Source: JARDZI01 sp041639705
GTDB lineage: Bacteria > Bacillota > Clostridia > Clostridiales > Caloramatoraceae
DNA length: 11,791 nucleotides
Assembly (NCBI GenBank): GCA_041639705.1
Contig: JBEQBT010000089.1
Coordinates: 1-11,791 of the forward strand
Direction of reading: 5' to 3'
Shown: one piece after another, positions 6,459 to 11,791 of the stretch
Position numbering within the stretch: position 1 is the first letter of the stretch
Layout: each line of letters opens with the position of its first letter
Made by a program: the position numbers and the translations under genes
Notes under the pieces: model-generated
Seen by the model: only the letters and a program-made list of their open reading frames with translations
Told to the model about the DNA's origin: nothing
Databases searched by the model: none

Positions 6459-6489
6459 GAACATATGAACATACATTCACATGTTCATA
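6459..6489 (+). promoter_or_regulatory. ArsR/CadC-type operator inverted repeat
   Basis: TATGAACAT (6464-6472) and ATGTTCATA (6481-6489) are perfect 9-base inverted arms around an 8-base centre. An extra half-site GAACAT lies at 6459-6464. Position from about +1 to +32 of the predicted transcript and form fit SmtB/CadC-family operators, so the regulator encoded immediately downstream probably binds here. Confidence 0.72.
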
Positions 6490-6506
6490 CATAAGGCGGT
6501 GATGAA

Positions 6507-6872
6507 ATGGATAAGGAAATATCTAATTTTAAGATTTGTAGCTGTACAGTAATACATGAAGATGTAGTAACCAGGGTTAGAGAAACCTTAATCAATGAGA
6601 ATCATGCATTAAGCCTTGCAGATTTTTTTAAGGTTTTTGGCGATTCAACAAGAATAAAGATAATAAATGCTTTGTTTTCATCTGAAATGTGTGTATGTGA
6701 TATAGCAGCACTCCTTGGCATGACACAATCTGCAATATCTCACCAATTAAGAACATTAAAGCAAGCAAGATTAATTAATAGTAAGAAAGATGGCAAGGTA
6801 GTATATTATTCTCTTGATGATGAACACATAAAGGAGATTTTCAATAAAGGACTGACTCATATAAAAGAATAG
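6507..6872 (+). CDS. cadC: ArsR/SmtB-family metal-sensing repressor, CadC-like
   Basis: A 121-residue winged-helix repressor that should dissociate from DNA on binding Cd, Pb or Zn. The core has DSTRIKIINAL, then CVCDIAALLGMTQSAISHQL as the helix-turn-helix, and a wing at KKDGKVVYYSL. Two known metal sites are recognisable. The alpha3N-type site has C11 and C13 near the N-terminus plus C62 and C64 (CVC). The alpha5-type site has D105, H107, H118 and E121. This dual layout is that of CadC rather than the Cys-free CzrA. ATG 6507 follows a near-consensus ribosome site AAGGCGGTGAT (6493-6503). The ATPase gene starts 56 bases after the stop, with no terminator between. It probably represses its own operon through the 6459-6489 inverted repeat. 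Confidence 0.88.
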   Translation: MDKEISNFKICSCTVIHEDVVTRVRETLINENHALSLADFFKVFGDSTRIKIINALFSSEMCVCDIAALLGMTQSAISHQLRTLKQARLINSKKDGKVVYYSLDDEHIKEIFNKGLTHIKE

Positions 6873-6928
6873 ACAAGAATTAAAAATCAAATAATAAAGG
6901 GGATGGGATTTCTATGGAGGCAGTATTA

Positions 6929-7888
6929 ATGAAAGAACTAGTACTAGATGGATTGGACTGCGCTAATTGTGCAGCAAAAATTGAAACAAAAGTAAATACT
7001 ATTGATGGCGTTAAGCAAGCTTCTATGAACTTTGTTAATAAGACACTTACCATTGAAATAAGTAATGGGGACAGACTTGATGAAATACTAAATGAAACTA
7101 AAAAAATTGTAAACAGATTAGAGCCTGGTGTAAACATCAGAGAAAAAAATATATCAAAATCATCAAAAAAAGTCTTGGTGCTTATGGGATTAGATTGTGC
7201 AAATTGTGCAGCTAAAATAGAAAAGGAAGTTCAAAACTTAAGTGGTATAAAGGCAGCTTCAGTTGATTTTGTATCAAAGAAAATTTTTATTGAAACCCAT
7301 AGTAAAAACAATTTGGAAGAGATAATAGATGAAATAAGAAAGATTGTAAAGAGAATAGAGCCCGATGTGAAGGTAATTGAAGCAGAAAATAAGAAATCCC
7401 AGAATATTCAGACTGATAAGATTACCAAGAAGATTTTTACACTATCTGATTTAGATTGTGCAAACTGTGCTGCAAAGATTGAAAAAGGGGTAAGTGAGAT
7501 AAAGGGCGTAAAAACAGCTTCGGTTAATTTTGCTACAAAGAAACTTGAGATCGAAATTGATAATAGGGATTGGAAGGAAGTAATTGATGAAGCTGATAAG
7601 ATAGTTAAAAAGATAGAACCTGATGTAAGTATTGTTGAAGATACTAAAGAAAGGAACAAATCCTTAAAAAGTAAAGAAGAAGTTGAAGAATCCAATAAGA
7701 GTGAACTTATAAGACTTGGTATAGGTGCAGCACTATTTGGAATTGGAATTATATTTAATTTCTCATTCTGGGTAGAGTTTGCAATATACTTTGCAAGCTA
7801 TATTTTAGTTGGTGGTGAAGTAGTATTAAGGGCTATCAAAAATATTACAAGAGGACAGGTTTTTGATGAAAACTTCTTAATGCTATAG
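6929..7888 (+). CDS. ATPase piece 1: three HMA metal-binding domains and first membrane hairpin
   Basis: This frame reads to TAG 7886-7888. It contains three tandem heavy-metal-associated domains, each with the signature LDCANCAAKIE. The CxxC codons begin at 6959, 7196 and 7457, and each domain closes with an EPxV motif (EPGV, EPDV, EPDV). DCxxC rather than MxCxxC is typical of Zn/Cd/Pb ATPases, not copper ones. After a charged linker come hydrophobic segments (LIRLGIGAALFGIGIIF and WVEFAIYFASYILVGG) and the RGQVFDENFLM lead-in to the next helix. As a separate polypeptide it could bind metal at the membrane but not transport it. Confidence 0.75.
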   Translation: MKELVLDGLDCANCAAKIETKVNTIDGVKQASMNFVNKTLTIEISNGDRLDEILNETKKIVNRLEPGVNIREKNISKSSKKVLVLMGLDCANCAAKIEKEVQNLSGIKAASVDFVSKKIFIETHSKNNLEEIIDEIRKIVKRIEPDVKVIEAENKKSQNIQTDKITKKIFTLSDLDCANCAAKIEKGVSEIKGVKTASVNFATKKLEIEIDNRDWKEVIDEADKIVKKIEPDVSIVEDTKERNKSLKSKEEVEESNKSELIRLGIGAALFGIGIIFNFSFWVEFAIYFASYILVGGEVVLRAIKNITRGQVFDENFLML

Positions 7889-8166
7889 CAACAATAGGTG
7901 CATTTTCCATAAAACAATTCCCTGAAGGTGTTGCAGTTATGCTCTTCTACCAAGTAGGCGAATTCTTCCAGGGTGTTGCTGTAAACCGTTCAAGAAAGTC
8001 AATATCAGCTTTAATGGATATAAGACCTGACTTTGCGAATATACTTGTTGGGAATGAAGAAAAAAGGGTTGACCCTGATAATGTGAATATCGGTGATAGG
8101 ATTATTGTTAGACCAGGCGAAAAGATTCCTCTTGATGGAAAGATACTCGAAGGAAATCTATGGTAA
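7885..8166 (+). CDS. ATPase piece 2: membrane helices and first half of actuator domain
   Basis: This reading frame resumes family sequence at IATIGAF right after the first break and ends at TAA 8164-8166. It covers the QFPEGVAVMLFYQVGEFFQG helix region and the actuator start (MDIRPDFAN, IGDRIIVRPGEKIPLDGKI). No start codon with a ribosome site exists; the ATG at 7939 lies inside a membrane helix. It is therefore unlikely to be translated alone. Its stop overlaps the ATG of the next piece in the arrangement ATGGTAA (8160-8166). Confidence 0.6.
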   Translation: MATIGAFSIKQFPEGVAVMLFYQVGEFFQGVAVNRSRKSISALMDIRPDFANILVGNEEKRVDPDNVNIGDRIIVRPGEKIPLDGKILEGNLW

Positions 8167-9536
8167 ACACATCTGCATTAACTGGGGAATCAGTACCAAG
8201 GGAAGTTGAAGTTGGAAATGATGTGCTGGCAGGCTTTATTAATACAAATGGTGTTTTAACAATTGAAGTTACAAAGGAATTTGGAGAATCAACAGTAGCA
8301 AAAATATTGGATTTAGTGCAGAATGCTACAAGCAAAAAAGCTCCAACAGAAAACTTCATAACTAAATTTGCAAGGTATTATACACCTGTTGTAGTTTTTG
8401 TAGCCCTTGCCCTTGCAGTAGTTCCTCCACTTGTAATTCCAGGAGCTAATTTTTCAGACTGGGTATATAGAGCACTTGTATTTTTAGTTGTATCTTGCCC
8501 ATGTGCTTTAGTTGTTTCAATACCACTTGGTTTCTTTGGCGGTATTGGTGGTGCATCAAAGAATGGTATTTTAATTAAGGGAAGTAACTATTTAGAGGCT
8601 TTAAATAGCGTTGATACAATTGTATTTGATAAAACAGGAACTCTTACTAAAGGCGTATTTAAAGTTACGAAACTAAATCCTAAAGATGGTATAACTAATG
8701 ATGAATTACTAAAGTATACAGCATTTGCAGAAAGTTATTCAAATCATCCTATTGCAACTTCTATCCTAAATGAATACAACAAGGAAATTAATAAGGATGA
8801 AATTAGTGATTATGAAGAAATATCTGGTCATGGAATAAGGGTTAAATTTGATGGTAAAGAGATTCTTGCAGGTAACATTAAACTTATGGATAAAGAAAAC
8901 ATTGGATATGATAAAGTTGATGAAGTGGGAACAGTAGTCCATGTGGCTTTAGACAAAAAATATGCAGGGTATATAGTTATATCAGATGAAGTGAAAGAGG
9001 ATTCAAAGGATGCAATTTCTGGTCTTAAGGGAATAGGAATTAAAAAGACAGTTATGCTTACAGGTGATAACAAACTGGTAGGTGAAAAGGTAGCAAAAGA
9101 ATTAGGATTAGATGAAGTATATACAGAACTTCTACCAGACCAGAAAGTTGAAAAATTAGAAATGTTATATAAACAAAAATCGCCTAAAGGTAAACTCGTA
9201 TTTGTAGGTGATGGTATAAATGATGCTCCTGTACTTGCAAGGGCGGATATAGGAATTGCAATGGGTGGACTTGGCTCTGACGCTGCAATTGAAGCTGCTG
9301 ATGTGGTTATTATGACAGATGAACCTTCAAAAATTGTAAGTGCAATAAAAATTGCTAAAAGAACAAGAAAAATTGTATGGCAAAACATTGTATTTGCTAT
9401 GGGAGTTAAAGTCATTGTTCTTATATTAGGTGCAGGCGGGATAGCTACAATATGGGAAGCTGTATTTGCTGATGTTGGAGTTACATTAATTGCAGTTTTA
9501 AATGCTATGAGAGTTATGAAAGTTAAAAATATTTAA
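8160..9536 (+). CDS. ATPase piece 3: TGES loop, CPC channel, phosphorylation and ATP-binding domains
   Basis: A 458-residue frame carries most of the catalytic machinery: TGES (8-11), membrane metal site CPC (113-115), phosphorylated Asp in DKTGTLT (D157), the HP motif in SYSNHPIATS, MLTGDN, GDGINDAP (350-357) and the C-terminal ADVGVTL with the conserved Asp of Zn/Cd/Pb pumps. It lacks the beginning of the actuator and the first four membrane helices, so it should not transport by itself. The overlap with the preceding stop codon (8160-8166) could allow translational coupling, but this ATG is an internal Met of the intact family. Confidence 0.75.
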   Translation: MVNTSALTGESVPREVEVGNDVLAGFINTNGVLTIEVTKEFGESTVAKILDLVQNATSKKAPTENFITKFARYYTPVVVFVALALAVVPPLVIPGANFSDWVYRALVFLVVSCPCALVVSIPLGFFGGIGGASKNGILIKGSNYLEALNSVDTIVFDKTGTLTKGVFKVTKLNPKDGITNDELLKYTAFAESYSNHPIATSILNEYNKEINKDEISDYEEISGHGIRVKFDGKEILAGNIKLMDKENIGYDKVDEVGTVVHVALDKKYAGYIVISDEVKEDSKDAISGLKGIGIKKTVMLTGDNKLVGEKVAKELGLDEVYTELLPDQKVEKLEMLYKQKSPKGKLVFVGDGINDAPVLARADIGIAMGGLGSDAAIEAADVVIMTDEPSKIVSAIKIAKRTRKIVWQNIVFAMGVKVIVLILGAGGIATIWEAVFADVGVTLIAVLNAMRVMKVKNI

Positions 9537-9542
9537 TTTAAG

Positions 9543-9569
9543 ATGCAGCCTATATCAGGCTGCATTTTT
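9543..9569 (+). terminator. Rho-independent terminator after the ATPase gene
   Basis: ATGCAGCCT (9543-9551) pairs perfectly with AGGCTGCAT (9557-9565) around a 5-base loop, followed by T 9565-9569. It separates the metal operon from the methyltransferase-like gene, although only 16 bases remain before that gene's ATG, so some readthrough expression is possible. Confidence 0.88.
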
Positions 9570-9585
9570 AACAGGGGGGATTAAT

Positions 9586-10188
9586 ATGTCGTTTGAGAAT
9601 ACTTTTTCATTAATACTACTTTCCATTTTTGGATTTGCGTATATTTACAAACTTGTTATTCTGAGATTAAAAAATAAAATAAATGCAAATGTATTGGGTA
9701 AGAAGAATAAAGATAATAGAATACATAAAATAGAAGTTTTTGTAAGATTAACCTCGTTTTCATGGTTCATCATTTGGATTATTCATATATTATTCTACAA
9801 GACTATTTCTAAAACCATAGGTGTACTATATATTAATCGAAATATTTCACATCTGGGGTTATTTATAAATGCACTTGGGGTATTTATATTTGCAGTTGCA
9901 GCCTTTACAATGAAAAGTTCATGGAGGGTTGGAATTGATAAAGATACTAAATCAAGCCTCATAACAGATGGTATATATAAATATAGCAGAAATCCAGCCT
10001 TTGTTGGATTTGACTTGATGTTTATTGGGCTGTTTATTACTTATCCAAACATATTGACACTGATAAATTTGATATTAAATTTAGTGTCATTTCACCTACT
10101 AATACTGCAGGAAGAGAAACATTTAAATGATATATTTGGTAGGGAATATACATTGTATAAAGAAAAAACCCCACGATACTTCTATTAA
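9586..10188 (+). CDS. Membrane isoprenylcysteine/phospholipid methyltransferase-like protein
   Basis: A 200-residue integral membrane protein with four or five hydrophobic segments (about 7-26, 49-69, 88-108 and a long one at about 138-172). The C-terminal signature GIYKYSRNPAFVGFD, then EEKHLNDIFGREYTLYKEKTPRYF, is that of the ICMT/PEMT superfamily, where the RNP and EE motifs bind S-adenosylmethionine and lipid. Bacterial members of this type methylate unknown small or lipid substrates; the substrate here is not predictable. ATG 9586 follows AGGGGGGA (9573-9580). It lies just after the metal operon's terminator, a position that may be coincidence. The A+T-rich composition matches the host side, and the mobile-element boundary lies just after its stop codon. 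Confidence 0.75.
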   Translation: MSFENTFSLILLSIFGFAYIYKLVILRLKNKINANVLGKKNKDNRIHKIEVFVRLTSFSWFIIWIIHILFYKTISKTIGVLYINRNISHLGLFINALGVFIFAVAAFTMKSSWRVGIDKDTKSSLITDGIYKYSRNPAFVGFDLMFIGLFITYPNILTLINLILNLVSFHLLILQEEKHLNDIFGREYTLYKEKTPRYFY

Positions 10189-10189
10189 C

Positions 10190-10212
10190 GTTCATAGGGA
10201 CATTTTGTGAAC
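10190..10212. other. Candidate end or attachment region of the inserted element
   Basis: Immediately after the methyltransferase stop, GTTCA (10190-10194) and TGAAC (10208-10212) form an inverted pair around TAGGGACATTTTG. The sequence changes from A+T-rich host to G+C-rich within the next 20 bases. Serine recombinases bind short imperfect inverted repeats flanking a dinucleotide crossover. The exact boundary cannot be fixed without the other end or an empty site. Confidence 0.3.
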
Positions 10213-10223
10213 AAAGCCTGTAT

Positions 10224-10259
10224 GTATGAGGCGGACGGCGAAAGTCGTTCGCCTCATAC
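10224..10259. repeat. Strong GAAA-tetraloop hairpin downstream of the recombinase
   Basis: GTATGAGGCGGACGGC (10224-10239) pairs with 10244-10259 over 16 positions, two of them G-T wobbles, closed by GAAA (10240-10243). It lies 4 bases beyond the recombinase stop codon on that gene's 3' side. There is no T-run on either strand, so it is a possible terminator or element-end structure rather than a classical intrinsic terminator. Confidence 0.6.
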
Positions 10260-10263
10260 GTTT

Positions 10264-11791
10264 CTATGCAATATATTCCTGCTCCATATTTTCTTCGACT
10301 GGCTGCACGCTGTCCATCACACCCACATCGCGGTAGATGATGCGGATGCTCTGCTCGGCGGTGCGGGAATACTTTTCGCCGCGTTCACCGACCTCAATCC
10401 GGCTGATGAACAGCCTCAAGATTTCCGGAGTCAGCTCACTGATTTCCGTATACCGCTTGGCTTTTTCGATAAATGCTTCCACGTTGGCGGCGGAATCCTT
10501 GAGCTTTTCCAGCCGGGATTCCTTCTCGGGAATGGTTGACGAGAGTTCTTTCTGCTCGGCATTGTAATCGCCGGAGAGGATGCGGAACTGCTCGTTGGTT
10601 ACGCGCCCCAGCACGTTATCCTCGTATAGCCGCTTGAAAAGTGCCGTCAGTTCTGTGTTCCTGTGCCGCATTGTATCCAGCTCTTTCTGCACGGTATTGA
10701 TCTCCCGGCGTAGCTCCGCACTGTTTTTACGGTTAATGTACTCGGCAAACAGCCGTTCCTTTTGCCTCGCGAAGTGCGTCACCCTGCGAAGATCGTCAAG
10801 AATGATCTGCGTTAAATCCTGTTCCCGGATGTAGTGAGCCGAGCATACCTCCTTTCCCTTCTTTTTGTAGGTGTAGCACATGAAGTTGTTCTGCGTCGCC
10901 TTCATCGTGTGCGCCCGGTGGAGCACCAGAGTCTTTCCGCAGTCGGCGCAGTGCACCAACCCTGAGAACATATTTGGCTCTTCCATTTGCTTCGGCGTCC
11001 GTTTCTTGTGCTTGCGAACATCCTGCACGATGTCCCACTGCTCCTGCGTGATCAGCTGTTCATGGGTATTCTCCACCAGAATCTGCTCCGACTCCGGGTG
11101 TCGAATGAGCTTTTTGTTCTTGTAGGACAGCGTTGTAGACCGCAGCCCAGCCATGTGTCCGAGGTAGGTCTTGTTGTCGAGGATGCCAGTGACCGTGCTG
11201 CCACTCCAGCTGTATGGTCTGGTAGTGTCCAACGACGCATGGGAGGCTCCTGTCATTCGGTAATAGTAATTAGTGGGTGTAAGTACCTGCTCTCTGGTCA
11301 GTAGCCTTGCGATCTTGTTCGGGCCTTTTCCTTCGGCGCAGAGGGCGAAGATACGCTTTACGACTCCCGCCGCTTCCTCGTCCGGTATGATACCCTTGCG
11401 GATGTTTTCATCCCTTTTGTAACCATAAGGAGGCCTGCCGCCGAGGATTTCGCCGCGCTCGGCCTGCGCCCGTTTCACAATGCGTACCTTCTTACTGGAG
11501 TCCTTGGCGTAGAGTTCGTTGAAATAATTGCGCATCGGGGTGAAATCGTTGGTTTCAGAGTAAAGCGAATCGACGCCGTCGTTGACCGCGATAAAGCGGA
11601 CACCTCGCTGCGGAAAGTAGATTTCTGTGTAATAACCGACCTGCAGATATTCACGTCCCAGCCTCGAAAGGTCTTTCACTATAAGCGTTTCAACCTCGCC
11701 GTTTTCGATCAACTTCATCACTTCGTTCCACGCCGGGCGGTTGAAGTTGGTGCCCGAATAACCGTCGTCGTACAGGAATTTCTCGTTGGTG
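10264..11791 (-). CDS. Large serine site-specific recombinase (DUF4368 type), N-terminus missing
   Basis: The frame is open through the right edge, so the first residues, including the catalytic Ser, are outside; about 509 residues are visible. The order is: rest of the resolvase catalytic domain (DDGYSGTNFNRPAW, then VKDLSRLGREYLQVGYYTE), the 'recombinase' domain (RGEILGGRPPYGYKRDE, then ILDNKTYLGHMAG), a zinc ribbon (CADC at about 10939-10952 with later Cys at about 10840-10880), a long coiled coil, and a C-terminal DUF4368-like segment (LTPEILRLFISRIEVGERGE). Such TndX/TnpX-related enzymes excise and integrate conjugative or mobilisable elements through a serine-DNA intermediate. The codon and base composition is far G+C-richer than the genes to the left, a sign of recent transfer. 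Apparent starts at GTG 11721 or ATG 11718 are internal. The frames on the plus strand here are shadows. Confidence 0.9.
   Translation of the reverse strand, partial: TNEKFLYDDGYSGTNFNRPAWNEVMKLIENGEVETLIVKDLSRLGREYLQVGYYTEIYFPQRGVRFIAVNDGVDSLYSETNDFTPMRNYFNELYAKDSSKKVRIVKRAQAERGEILGGRPPYGYKRDENIRKGIIPDEEAAGVVKRIFALCAEGKGPNKIARLLTREQVLTPTNYYYRMTGASHASLDTTRPYSWSGSTVTGILDNKTYLGHMAGLRSTTLSYKNKKLIRHPESEQILVENTHEQLITQEQWDIVQDVRKHKKRTPKQMEEPNMFSGLVHCADCGKTLVLHRAHTMKATQNNFMCYTYKKKGKEVCSAHYIREQDLTQIILDDLRRVTHFARQKERLFAEYINRKNSAELRREINTVQKELDTMRHRNTELTALFKRLYEDNVLGRVTNEQFRILSGDYNAEQKELSSTIPEKESRLEKLKDSAANVEAFIEKAKRYTEISELTPEILRLFISRIEVGERGEKYSRTAEQSIRIIYRDVGVMDSVQPVEENMEQEYIA

Larger units (their letters stand above)
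6929..9536 (+). pseudogene. cadA: CadA/ZntA-type Zn/Cd/Pb-exporting P1B ATPase, two frameshifts
   Basis: Joined across two breaks, this is a full-length heavy-metal P-type ATPase of about 869 residues: three HMA domains, membrane segments, actuator, CPC transmembrane metal site, phosphorylation and nucleotide domains, and a C-terminal DVGVTLIAVLNA helix. It would pump soft divalent metals out of the cell. The frame moves from 2 to 1 at about 7882-7885 (LM|IATIGAF; TAG at 7886 in the old frame) and from 1 to 0 at about 8157-8159 (EGN|MVNTSALTGES). Each break fits loss of one base, and family sequence resumes at once. ATG 6929, eight bases after GGAGG (6916-6920), is preferred over ATG 6914. 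It is the second gene of the CadC operon and closed by a terminator at 9543. The gene is either inactivated or carries sequencing indels; no classical slippery heptamer is seen. Confidence 0.85.

Noticed and set aside
7871..8166. Programmed -1 ribosomal frameshifting in the ATPase gene
   Set aside because: No X XXY YYZ slippery heptamer in the proper frame at either break, and two independent events would be needed.
8828..9415. Long minus-strand frame of 195 codons inside the ATPase gene
   Set aside because: Antisense to strongly conserved ATPase motifs, Ser/Ile-rich shadow composition, and no ribosome site.
10207..11304. Several plus-strand frames across the recombinase region
   Set aside because: They lie antisense to a long, well-recognised recombinase frame; G+C-rich DNA leaves shadow frames open.

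Overview
The window looks like a chromosomal stretch from a low-G+C, spore-forming type Firmicute of class Clostridia. Positions 1-10190 are strongly A+T-rich, with strong GGAGG-type ribosome sites, AT-rich intrinsic terminators and palindromic intergenic repeats of clostridial type. The gene families also fit: a TGS-domain nucleoside kinase, a YitT membrane protein, a CadC-type regulator and a P1B metal ATPase. From about 10190 to the right edge the composition becomes markedly G+C-richer, and the sequence holds one minus-strand large serine recombinase. This is probably the left end of an integrated mobile element whose body lies outside the window.

Layout. (1) 2-226 is the C-terminal end of a TPR-like protein with its terminator. 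(2) 297-4040 holds a promoter, a leader with three hairpins, a TGS/ThrRS-like nucleoside kinase (469-2121), a palindromic repeat, a nitrilase-family amidase starting at TTG 2346, and a YitT-family membrane protein. The last two form a probable operon. (3) 4041-6400 is a gene-poor accessory zone. It contains a second palindromic repeat, a minus-strand methionine-rich repeat protein, a 19-codon rubredoxin-like stub, a recombinase-like protein lacking a catalytic domain, a small winged-helix protein and a decayed coding remnant. (4) 6423-9569 is a metal-resistance operon: promoter, inverted-repeat operator, CadC-like ArsR repressor, and a CadA/ZntA-type Zn/Cd/Pb ATPase with three N-terminal metal-binding domains. 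The ATPase reading frame is broken twice by apparent single-base losses. A terminator and a membrane-bound isoprenylcysteine/phospholipid methyltransferase-like gene follow. (5) 10190-11791 is the recombinase end of the inserted element.

How the genes work together. The only clear functional unit is the metal operon. The repressor should release its operator when Cd, Pb or Zn rises, and the ATPase should then export the metal. As written, the ATPase is split into three pieces, so either the pump is dead or recently damaged, or the sequence carries indel errors. I see no CRISPR array, rRNA, tRNA, toxin-antitoxin pair or recognisable defence system, and no clear new multi-gene system. The features most worth a second look are the Met-rich 12-residue repeat protein, the three-hairpin leader, the doubly broken triple-HMA ATPase and the recombinase-side element boundary.
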